From IMG/VR virus record IMGVR_UViG_3300028844_002446, positions 1-22,928 of that record: a stretch of 22,928 nucleotides of DNA, one strand, 5' to 3'. The notes under the pieces were generated by a model. That model saw only the letters and a program-made list of their open reading frames with translations. It searched no databases and was not told the DNA's origin. The position numbers and the translations under genes are program-made. Origin of the DNA: a virus. Positions 1 through 6,836 of this stretch are shown piece after piece (position 1 is the first letter of the stretch; each line of letters opens with the position of its first letter).

Positions 1-100
1 TAAATGGCAAAGAACAATTTTCCTTCACCATTTTATAAAGTCTATTTACCCATGTGTGGTCATACTTTGTGCCATATTTGACACATACGATGTTGATCAT
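1..100 (-). CDS. Probable glycosyltransferase, N-terminal fragment
   Basis: A gene starts with ATG at 100-98 and stays open to the left edge of the window, giving 33 codons. The start overlaps the TGA stop of the upstream oxygenase-like gene (ATGA arrangement), which suggests translational coupling. The visible peptide begins MINIVCVKYGTKYDHTWV and continues with NRLYKMVKENC. This resembles, from memory, the N-terminal strand and helix of a phage and bacterial glycosyltransferase-like family that opens with 'VCVKWG-x-KY...YVNRLYxMVxxN'. The catalytic part is outside the window, so the activity is inferred from the opening alone. Its position beside another glycosyltransferase supports the call. 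The fragment is too short for its length or donor sugar to be judged. Confidence 0.7.
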   Translation of the reverse strand, partial: MINIVCVKYGTKYDHTWVNRLYKMVKENCSLPF

Positions 101-780
101 ACTGGATCTTCCAAGTCTTCAATAACCTCTTGCCAAACTGTTTCATGTGGACCCCAAACATATGCGACAGATATTCTAAGGCAGTCTGTGCTTGCAGCAT
201 GGTAACACAGATCATCAGTCTCATCATACGAACCAAAGTATGTCATCTTTGCTTGCCAACCAGCATGGTCAGGAATACGAACACGTTCTTTCTTATCAGC
301 ATCCCAATAGTCAAACCAGCCATCACCATTTTCAGACCAAGAGAGAATAAGATTGTAACCAGCGGCGTTAGCATTGTTGTGCCAAGAGATAAACCCACCT
401 GGTGGGTAAACCGAGACCAAAGTATTTTTCTTAGCGGATAACTCAGTCATCAAAGTGTCATTGAGTTTCTGGCTCTGATCACGATAGCTGATTATGGTAT
501 TCATATATTCTTTACTGCCATTTCCCAAGGAGTTATCTGGCATTAGGTCTGCATAAGATTGAAGTTTATCTGGATATCCTTTGTGACCTCTGCCTTCATC
601 CATAATCTTATGCATATATTCGTCAGACAGATAATCACTAGGTTTGTCTTCTTTACAGTTGACACGAAGTTTTTGTTTCATCTCTCCAGAGTCGTGCCTT
701 GTCTGAATGAACTCTCTAAACTCTTCCAGCGCATTTAAAACAACGGTGTTGTTTATTGTGATATCCTTCACTTCTTTCAT
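97..780 (-). CDS. 2-oxoglutarate/Fe(II) oxygenase-like protein
   Basis: This 227-residue protein looks like a cupin-fold 2-oxoglutarate and iron dependent oxygenase of the kind carried by marine T4-like phages. The core runs from about residue 120 to 210: a GGFISWH strand with His134, a WSENGDGWFDYWD segment at 148-160, a loop with GW at 174-175, and a closing YHAAS segment with His194 followed by Arg202. His194 plus an Arg eight residues later fits the usual distal iron ligand and 2-oxoglutarate carboxylate anchor. The first ligand pair reads His134-Asn-Asn136 rather than His-x-Asp/Glu, which is unusual. Residues 1-115 are helical-looking and unassigned. The ATG overlaps the stop of the upstream glycosyltransferase gene (ATGA), so translation is probably coupled. 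The substrate is unknown; protein hydroxylation of a fibre is one possibility. Confidence 0.7.
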   Translation of the reverse strand: MKEVKDITINNTVVLNALEEFREFIQTRHDSGEMKQKLRVNCKEDKPSDYLSDEYMHKIMDEGRGHKGYPDKLQSYADLMPDNSLGNGSKEYMNTIISYRDQSQKLNDTLMTELSAKKNTLVSVYPPGGFISWHNNANAAGYNLILSWSENGDGWFDYWDADKKERVRIPDHAGWQAKMTYFGSYDETDDLCYHAASTDCLRISVAYVWGPHETVWQEVIEDLEDPV

Positions 781-1571
781 GCTTTAAAATCCTTATTCAT
801 AGATGCGGAATGGTGAATTAGAATGGGATGCTTATCTACTAGATTGTGCTTTCCATTTTCATCTTGTCTAAAACTAGTAAACCAGTTCCACCTGTAGTTT
901 TCTTTAAATATACCTATACTTAGTTCCTTATACTTAGGAACTTTATTTACCAACCACCAAAGAGTGAACTGATCCCATCGTAACATACTCGAAGGAGTGT
1001 CTTCTGGAAACCACTTATCTTCCTTTGGCTTGTTTCCACGATTTTTGCTGTATTGATACCAACTCTCTTGGATCACAAACATGTCCCACCAATCTTGCAT
1101 AAAGTCCTTGACAAGAGGATTTTTCATGTTATATAGACAGACACCGCCGCATAGTGTCAAATCAATCTTATCTCCTGTGCTAGGAATAGGAGCCGAGACC
1201 TCTACAAAACTACGTTGTGCTCTCTCATCTTTAGTCAACTCAACAAACTTCATATCATCATCACCAATCTGATCCCAGATAGTAATGATATCTTCGTGTT
1301 GACATTCTTGGTCAGCATCGATATACATTGTCAAGTCAAAAGGAGAGTTAGCCATACCATAAAGCTTAGATCGTATGTGATCTTGACAGTCAAAAACTTG
1401 GATGTTGAGACATATGGCCCTGTGGTCTAAGAATCTTTTTTCTGTAAACAAGGCAAACTGAGCATCTGGATATTCATCCATGATCGATTCGATTAGATTA
1501 ATCGCTGAGTAGTAAAACGCAACCTTCTTTGACGCTACGATTACAAAGCCTTTACTTTGTTTCGATTTCAT
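777..1571 (-). CDS. GT-A fold glycosyltransferase-like protein
   Basis: This is a 264-residue protein with the pattern of a nucleotide-sugar-dependent glycosyltransferase. An N-terminal strand (GFVIVAS) is followed by a segment at 67-87 reading R-S-K-L-Y-G-M-A-N-S-P-F-D-L-T-M-Y-I-D-A-D, where Asp85-Ala-Asp87 is the DxD motif expected to hold the metal and sugar nucleotide. A CGGVCLYN motif at 141-148 resembles the acceptor-side 'NxGvxlyN' signature of this superfamily. A tryptophan-rich region follows (WWDMF, WDQFTLWWLV) and the C-terminus has LIHHSAS. No signal peptide or membrane segment is seen, so it is probably cytoplasmic. It overlaps the upstream gene by 20 bases and the downstream oxygenase by four. 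The acceptor is unknown; the adjacent Ser/Thr/Asn-rich fibres or a host glycan are both plausible. Confidence 0.82.
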   Translation of the reverse strand: MKSKQSKGFVIVASKKVAFYYSAINLIESIMDEYPDAQFALFTEKRFLDHRAICLNIQVFDCQDHIRSKLYGMANSPFDLTMYIDADQECQHEDIITIWDQIGDDDMKFVELTKDERAQRSFVEVSAPIPSTGDKIDLTLCGGVCLYNMKNPLVKDFMQDWWDMFVIQESWYQYSKNRGNKPKEDKWFPEDTPSSMLRWDQFTLWWLVNKVPKYKELSIGIFKENYRWNWFTSFRQDENGKHNLVDKHPILIHHSASMNKDFKA

Positions 1572-2004
1572 TATTATACTCTTCTTGGATTAGCATCGTA
1601 AGGAATGCTTGCATTTCAAAAATACTTCTGGCTTTTCTGATTTTGGATTTCAGCTTTCTATTAGAAGAGTTTTTAATAGATTCAATCTCAAACACCTCTA
1701 GCTTGGCATTGAATAGCTGTTCAAGTTTGTGTGCTTGGTCACGCTCTTTGCGCTTTCGTTTATCGTTGTCAGCCCTCTGCCTGTGCCGATCTTCTCTTTC
1801 TTTCGTATTACGATCAATCTTTTCAACACCATTCTGTGCAATGATTGCTTCGTAATCCTCAGTGAGTTTTCCATCACGAGTATATTTACTCACGGTTGCA
1901 GTTGATGTGCTTTCTTTACCATCACTATGCTTGATGGTCAATTTGGCAGTGATCCTATCCTTCTGGTAATTTTCCCAGAACGGATGTTTCCATTCTTTAT
2001 TCAT
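1552..2004 (-). CDS. Basic charged protein of unknown function
   Basis: I do not recognise the family of this 150-residue protein with confidence. Residues 1-60 look like a small beta domain (KLTIKHSDG, STATVSKYTRDGK). Residues about 65-100 are very rich in Arg, Lys, Asp and Glu with heptad-like spacing (KEREDRHRQRADNDKRKRKERD), suggesting a helix or coiled coil, and the C-terminal third is again helical. The start ATG at 2004 is preceded by AGGAG at a six-base distance, a good ribosome binding site. The gene lies just after the long fibre gene and overlaps the glycosyltransferase gene by 20 bases. A fibre assembly helper or a non-virion protein are both possible; nothing in the sequence decides. 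Confidence 0.78.
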   Translation of the reverse strand: MNKEWKHPFWENYQKDRITAKLTIKHSDGKESTSTATVSKYTRDGKLTEDYEAIIAQNGVEKIDRNTKEREDRHRQRADNDKRKRKERDQAHKLEQLFNAKLEVFEIESIKNSSNRKLKSKIRKARSIFEMQAFLTMLIQEEYNNEIETK

Positions 2005-2030
2005 TACAATCTCCTAGTATTAATCACTAT

Positions 2031-2038
2031 TATATATA
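2031..2038 (-). promoter_or_regulatory. Possible degenerate T4-type late promoter box
   Basis: The 39-base gap between the long fibre gene and the 150-residue gene holds, on the minus strand, TATATATA, which differs from the T4 late box TATAAATA at one position. It lies 27 bases before the ATG at 2004 and upstream of an AGGAG ribosome binding site. Its placement is right for a promoter of the modification cassette, but the match is imperfect and the region is simply AT-rich. Confidence 0.3.
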
Positions 2039-2043
2039 CGCTA

Positions 2044-5000
2044 CTAAGCAGTCCTCACATATAGCGTGTAAGTCTCAATATTTGTGTTTCCACTTTGGAT
2101 CGTTAGTCCAGCATAGTTACCAGTGTAATCACCTATAAAGTTCCCCACATAGTTGCCAACAGAATCTCTCGTTGACGGTACATTTTCACCTTGGTAGTTA
2201 GCGTCATAGTTACCAGTATAGTTGCCCGTGTAATCTCCAGTAAAATCACCAGTATATGTTTCTTGGTCATCACGAGTGAACTGACCTTCATACGTCGCAG
2301 TATAGTTACCAGTGAAGTCGCCAGTATATGTTTCTTGGTCATCACGAGTGAACTGACCCTCATAAGTTCCTTCATAGTCACCAGTAAAGTCACCAACATA
2401 GTTACCATCATACTGTTCATCTTGAACTCTAGTGAATGTGCCAATATAGTTACCAGTGAAGTCGCCAACATAGTTCCCACCATAAGCTACAGTAGAATCA
2501 CGAGTGAATGTACCAATGTAGTTACCAGTGTAGTTACCAGTATAATCATCAGTGGAATCACGCTGTGAGTTTCGAGTAGAATCGGCCCCATCATAGTTGC
2601 CAGTATAGTTGCCAGCAAAAACATCAGTTGAATCACGAGTTGAATCACGAGTCGAGTCTGCGCCATCATAGTTACCAGTATAGTTTCCAGCAAAAACAGC
2701 AGTTGAATCACGAGTCGAAACCCTTGTTGAATCAGCACCGTCATAGTTGCCAGTATAGTTGCCAGTGTAATCACCAGTAAAGTTGCCTGTGGAAACCCTT
2801 GTCGATATACGTGTAAAGATTGCAAGATAGTTACCTGTGTAATCACCTAAGAAGTTGCCAGTTGATGTCCTTTGTGAGTTTCGAGTCGAATCACGAGTAA
2901 AGTTTGCAGCATAGTTACCAGTGTAGTTACCAGTATAATCTCCTAGGAAATCACTAGTGGAATCACGAGTCGATACACGAGTAAAGTTTGCAGCATAGTT
3001 ACCAACAAAGTTACCAGTAAAGTTATTAGTTGAGTTACGAGTCGATGTTCGTGTAGAAGTACGAGTTGATGTTCTAGTATACTGACCGTCATAGTTACCC
3101 ACAAAGTTGCCTGCAAAGTTACCTGCAAAGTTACCTATAAAGTTTCCAGTATAACCAACAGTAGAATCACGAGTAAAGTTTCCAGAATAGTTACCAGCGA
3201 AGTTTGCTTGGTAGTTACCAGTGAAGTTACCGTAGTTGGTAGCTGAAACACGTGTAAAGTTTGCGGCATAGTTGCCAGCAAAGTTTTGTAAAAGGTAATT
3301 ACCTATAAAGTTGCCTGTTGAAACTCTTGTCGAATCACGAGTTGATGTTCTGGTAGAAGTACGAGTTGATGTTCTAGTATATTGTCCATCATAGTTACCT
3401 AAAAAGTTACCAGCAAAGTTGCCAGCGAAGTTGCCAGCAAAATCTCCAGTAAACACCGCTGTTGAATCACGAGTAAAGTTTGCAAGATAGTTACCAGTGT
3501 AGTTACCAGTAAAGTTGCCAGTTGATGTTCTTTGTGAGTTTCTTGAACTAACTCTGGTAAAGTTTGCAAGATAGTTACCAGTGTAGTTACCCGTGTAATC
3601 TCCTAGAAAGTCATCAGTCGAATCACGCTGTGAGTTACGAGTAAAGTCTGCCCCATAGTTACCACCGTAGTTACCAGTATAATCATCAGTCGAATCACGA
3701 GTTGAGTTTCTTGTGCTGTCTCTGGTAAATGTACCAATATAGTTACCAGTATAGTTGCCCGTAAAGTTACCAGTGTAGTTTTCTACGTCATCTCTCGTAA
3801 AGGTGCCAACATAGTTACCAGTATAGTTTCCAGTAAAGTTACCTGTATAGTTTTCTACATCGTCACGAGTAAAAGTTCCGATATAATTGCCAGTATAATC
3901 ACCAGTAAAGTTACCTGTTGAAACTCTTGTCGAATCACGAGTTGAGTCTGCACCATCATAGTTGCCAGTGTAGTTGCCAGTGTAGTTCCCTACAAAGTCA
4001 TCGGTAGAGTTACGAGTTGAATCAGCACCTTCATAGTTGCCAGTATATTGACCAACATAATTTCCTAAAAAGTCTTGTGTGGAGTTACGAGTGAATGCTG
4101 CACCATCATATGCACCATCGTAGTTACCTGTATAGTTACCAACGAAATCGTCTGTTGAGTTACGAGTAAATGCTGCACCATCGAAGACTGCATCATAGTT
4201 ACCTGTATAGTTTCCTATAAAATCATCAGTCGAGTTTCTCTGAGAGTTTCGAGTAGAATCTCTTGTAAACGCACCAAGGTAATCTGTGAATGCTCCGACA
4301 TAGTTGCCTTCATAGTTACCTTCGTATGTTACGGTAGAATCACGCTGTGAGTTTCTTGTATAGTTTGCATCTGCAGTTGTCTGTTTTGTATCAGTGGCAG
4401 TACCCTTGGCAACCCATGTTCCTGTTACTGTAGGAGCACCTTGTGTGCCAGTTCTCAATAGATACGAGCCAATGGATGTAGCCATGATTCTGTTTTGGCA
4501 TGTTTTGCCAAGGGTGTACCCAATCTGTCCTACAGTTGCTTCTTGAATACCAGTAAAAGACAATCCTTCATCTTGAGGTGTACCTTTGAGCCTCACATAC
4601 TTGACAGTCGATGGTGCCGACATAGCAGTACGTTTCCAAATGCTATAGTTTACAGTATTGCCATCAGCACGTGTATCAGTAAACACGTTAGAGTGTGCTG
4701 CAGTGTAATCACCACTCGGCGCACTTGTCGCAAGCTTGTATGTGCCAGGATAATCATTCTCATGGATAATTTTATTCAAACGATCCACAAGAATGTTAGT
4801 ATCCGAATCTGCCATCTCTTGTAGTTTGTCATTAACAAATGCAACTGGTCTACGAAAGCCATCCGAATCAACAAGGGATGTCGTACCAGATCTCTGATAG
4901 ATTATTTGGTTTTCCGTAGTTGTTGAGCCAACTGGATCTCCAACACTGTCAGCAAAGAATGTATTGGTAAAGGTACCTATAGCATCATCACCAGAACCAG

Positions 5001-5157
5001 ACGTGTTGATTCTGCTAACTGAGGTATTGGCAATAGTAGATAGTTTCAACCCTGCTCTATAGGCTAGGAAGTTTTCTTCCGCCGAGTCATTGTACTGTTG
5101 AAAATCCCCATTCGTACCTTCAAGTTTGAGCGGAATGTTTGATGCAGTCCGTGCCAT
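2044..5157 (-). CDS. Long fibre-like protein with four-residue repeats
   Basis: This 1037-residue predicted fibre or adhesin has three parts. Residues 1 to about 263 are a non-repetitive head domain, clearly paralogous to the head of the 552-residue protein upstream (shared EEN.[LI]AY..GL, SNVFTDTR.DG...NYSIW, and the identical GTWVAKGTATDTKQTTAD). Residues about 266-1016 are low complexity on a four-residue rhythm: blocks of aromatic-x-Gly-Asn (YTGN, FAGN, YDGA) alternate with blocks of T-R-D/N-S or S-T-R. The last 20 residues (TIQSGNTNIETYTLYVRTA end) are nearly identical to the paralogue and probably form a cap or trimerisation tip. I count close to 40 Asn-X-Ser/Thr tripeptides in the repeat. 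No signal peptide or transmembrane segment is seen. The gene follows its paralogue after eight bases with only a weak ribosome binding site. Receptor binding is inferred, not shown. Confidence 0.85.
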   Translation of the reverse strand: MARTASNIPLKLEGTNGDFQQYNDSAEENFLAYRAGLKLSTIANTSVSRINTSGSGDDAIGTFTNTFFADSVGDPVGSTTTENQIIYQRSGTTSLVDSDGFRRPVAFVNDKLQEMADSDTNILVDRLNKIIHENDYPGTYKLATSAPSGDYTAAHSNVFTDTRADGNTVNYSIWKRTAMSAPSTVKYVRLKGTPQDEGLSFTGIQEATVGQIGYTLGKTCQNRIMATSIGSYLLRTGTQGAPTVTGTWVAKGTATDTKQTTADANYTRNSQRDSTVTYEGNYEGNYVGAFTDYLGAFTRDSTRNSQRNSTDDFIGNYTGNYDAVFDGAAFTRNSTDDFVGNYTGNYDGAYDGAAFTRNSTQDFLGNYVGQYTGNYEGADSTRNSTDDFVGNYTGNYTGNYDGADSTRDSTRVSTGNFTGDYTGNYIGTFTRDDVENYTGNFTGNYTGNYVGTFTRDDVENYTGNFTGNYTGNYIGTFTRDSTRNSTRDSTDDYTGNYGGNYGADFTRNSQRDSTDDFLGDYTGNYTGNYLANFTRVSSRNSQRTSTGNFTGNYTGNYLANFTRDSTAVFTGDFAGNFAGNFAGNFLGNYDGQYTRTSTRTSTRTSTRDSTRVSTGNFIGNYLLQNFAGNYAANFTRVSATNYGNFTGNYQANFAGNYSGNFTRDSTVGYTGNFIGNFAGNFAGNFVGNYDGQYTRTSTRTSTRTSTRNSTNNFTGNFVGNYAANFTRVSTRDSTSDFLGDYTGNYTGNYAANFTRDSTRNSQRTSTGNFLGDYTGNYLAIFTRISTRVSTGNFTGDYTGNYTGNYDGADSTRVSTRDSTAVFAGNYTGNYDGADSTRDSTRDSTDVFAGNYTGNYDGADSTRNSQRDSTDDYTGNYTGNYIGTFTRDSTVAYGGNYVGDFTGNYIGTFTRVQDEQYDGNYVGDFTGDYEGTYEGQFTRDDQETYTGDFTGNYTATYEGQFTRDDQETYTGDFTGDYTGNYTGNYDANYQGENVPSTRDSVGNYVGNFIGDYTGNYAGLTIQSGNTNIETYTLYVRTA
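2110..4362 (-). repeat. 12-nt-period coding repeat array of the long fibre
   Basis: About 2.25 kb of imperfect tandem repeats encode the four-residue modules. The commonest DNA unit on the plus strand is close to agttaccagtgt and its variants, i.e. codons for Tyr-Thr-Gly-Asn, interspersed with cgaatcacgagt-type units coding for Thr-Arg-Asp-Ser. Larger copies are layered on top: 3031-3150 and 3331-3450 align at an offset of exactly 300 bases, and a 38-base stretch at 2249-2286 recurs at 2321-2358. This is the expected outcome of repeated slippage or unequal exchange. Confidence 0.9.
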
Positions 5158-5165
5158 ATATTACC

Positions 5166-6824
5166 CTACGCTGTTCTAACATACAATGTATAAGTATCTA
5201 TAGTAGTATTGCCTGCTTGTATGGTTTCGCCAGAATAATTTCCTACGAAATCATCAGTTGAATCTCTTGTGAACTGACCGTCATAGTTTCCGATAGAGTC
5301 TCTGGTATAGGCACCATCATAGTTTCCGATAGAGTCTCTGGTATAGGCACCATCATAGTTTCCTTGAGAGTTTCTGGTAAAAACTGCTGTAGAATCTCTT
5401 GTGTACTGTCCGTCGTAGTTACCAGTATAGTTACCAGTAAAGTTACCAGTAAACACCGCCGTGGAGTTTCTGGTAAAGGCGTCACCACTTCCGAGATCGT
5501 CGCCATCATAATTAACATCAGATGCGCTAAGGTAGTCACCAGTATAAGCCCCTACATAGTCACCAGTGTAGTTGCCAATAAAGTTAGCTGTATAACTTGC
5601 AAATAATCTCGTTGAGTCACGAGTTGATACACGAGTAAAGTGCTGCGCAGCATCAATACCACCAGTATAGTCACCAGTGTATGTAATAGTACCAGTATAG
5701 CCAGCATAGTTTGCCGCAACTACACTGTTTCGAGTATATGGGTTGTCAGTTTCTAAGGCAGGTCGAACACGTACATAATCACCAATAAAGTTACCAGCAT
5801 ATTGACCATCATAGTTACCAGTAAAGTCGCCAGTAAAGTTATCAGTTGAATCACGAGTAGAATCTCTTGTATATGTGGCATCATAGTTACCAATAAAGTT
5901 ACCAGTATAGTTGCCAACATAATCACCAACGAACTGACCGCCATAGTTACCAACATAATCACCAGCATATTGACCGCCATAGTTACCAACATAATCACCA
6001 GCATATTGACCGTCATAGTTACCAGTAAAGTTACCAGTAGAAGTTCTGGTATAGCTTACATCAGCAGTTGTTTGTTTCGTGTCTGTGGCTGTGCCTTTGG
6101 CTACCCAAGTTCCAGTAGCAGTGGGAGCACCTTGAGATGCATTTCTTAGTAAGTATGTACCAATACCAGTAGCCGTAATTCTTGTCTTTGCTCTTTGCCC
6201 AAAGGTGTATTGGATCTCAGCCGCATCCATGGCTTTTATATCAAAAGTGTTATGTAATATTTGTGGAGCAACCTTAGTTGGTACTGAACCACTAGTTTTT
6301 ATCCAAATGCTATAGTTAATTGATGTGCCGTCTGTTCTTGTATCAGTAAACACATTAGAAAGTGCTGCAGTCCAATCACCACCAGGAGAACTAGCAGCAA
6401 GTCTACGACACCCAGGATGTTCGTTTGCAAAAGTTTTTAAAAGTGCTCTGTCAACAATAGTATTAAGTTCTGTGTCATTTGCAGCTTTGAGTGCCACAAC
6501 ATCACCTGTTGCAGACCTATCAAAAATCACAGGTTTATGAAAGTTTCCTCCGCTTTCAGAGGCTGTTCCAGTTGTCTGTTTCAGTGTCACAGTGGTAGTT
6601 GTAGTCGTAAGAGATCCATCGTGGCTTCCCACGGCATCATCGAAACTAGTATCAGTAAATGTTCCAACTGTGGTACCACTGCCTGATGCTTTCAGACCAG
6701 CATTACTGGTACCTGGTGTATCAAGAGAAAGTCTTAACCCTATTTGATAGGCTATATAATTCTCTTCGGCATGAGTTATCTTTGTTAAGTTACCGTTAGC
6801 ATCGGCTTTGAGTAGGGCATCCAC
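5166..6824 (-). CDS. Short fibre-like paralogue with four-residue repeats
   Basis: This 552-residue protein has the same architecture as the longer fibre downstream: head domain 1 to about 257, four-residue repeat region about 258-528, and a conserved C-terminal 22 residues ending DTYTLYVRTA. The repeats include G-N-Y-D-G-A-Y-T-R-D-S-I copies and Y-A-G-D-Y-V-G-N-Y-G-G-Q copies, each encoded by an exact 36-base tandem duplication. A less repetitive island lies near residues 355-440, with a VRVRPALETDNPYTRNS stretch and a GDDLGSGDAF turn. The start is GTG at 6824: AAGGA lies eight bases upstream, the reading frame is closed a few codons further up, and the resulting N-terminus aligns with that of the paralogue. 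It is likely a virion fibre; head and cap conservation suggests that both paralogues attach and fold the same way. Confidence 0.83.
   Translation of the reverse strand: MDALLKADANGNLTKITHAEENYIAYQIGLRLSLDTPGTSNAGLKASGSGTTVGTFTDTSFDDAVGSHDGSLTTTTTTVTLKQTTGTASESGGNFHKPVIFDRSATGDVVALKAANDTELNTIVDRALLKTFANEHPGCRRLAASSPGGDWTAALSNVFTDTRTDGTSINYSIWIKTSGSVPTKVAPQILHNTFDIKAMDAAEIQYTFGQRAKTRITATGIGTYLLRNASQGAPTATGTWVAKGTATDTKQTTADVSYTRTSTGNFTGNYDGQYAGDYVGNYGGQYAGDYVGNYGGQFVGDYVGNYTGNFIGNYDATYTRDSTRDSTDNFTGDFTGNYDGQYAGNFIGDYVRVRPALETDNPYTRNSVVAANYAGYTGTITYTGDYTGGIDAAQHFTRVSTRDSTRLFASYTANFIGNYTGDYVGAYTGDYLSASDVNYDGDDLGSGDAFTRNSTAVFTGNFTGNYTGNYDGQYTRDSTAVFTRNSQGNYDGAYTRDSIGNYDGAYTRDSIGNYDGQFTRDSTDDFVGNYSGETIQAGNTTIDTYTLYVRTA
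5281..5352. repeat. Exact 36-bp tandem duplication
   Basis: Positions 5281-5316 and 5317-5352 are identical over all 36 bases. A third, diverged copy begins at 5353. The unit encodes 12 residues, i.e. three of the four-residue modules, in the short fibre protein. Perfect identity, synonymous positions included, indicates a recent slippage or duplication event. Confidence 0.95.
5941..6012. repeat. Second exact 36-bp tandem duplication
   Basis: Positions 5941-5976 and 5977-6012 are identical over 36 bases, and a partial diverged copy lies just before 5941. The unit codes for 12 residues of the form Y-A-G-D-Y-V-G-N-Y-G-G-Q in the short fibre. It has the same unit length as the duplication at 5281-5352 but an unrelated sequence, so 36 bases (three modules) seems to be a preferred duplication step. 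Confidence 0.95.
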
Positions 6825-6836
6825 AGTGTTAATCCT

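Larger units (their letters stand above)
5241..6053 (-). repeat. Coding repeat array of the short fibre
   Basis: Imperfect 12-base-period repeats encode the four-residue modules of the 552-residue fibre. The array is interrupted by a more ordinary stretch near 5480-5770 that encodes the non-repetitive island. It is much shorter than the array of the paralogue downstream, showing that repeat number differs between copies that keep the same end domains. Confidence 0.85.

Noticed and set aside
2133-3128. Several minus-strand open frames in a second frame across the fibre repeats (Leu, Val, Thr-rich)
   Set aside because: They are shifted-frame readings of the 12-base repeats and lack independent starts, domains or conservation.
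5281-6012. 36-bp repeats resembling a CRISPR repeat length
   Set aside because: The copies are directly adjacent without spacers and lie inside an intact coding frame; this is a coding tandem repeat, not a CRISPR array.
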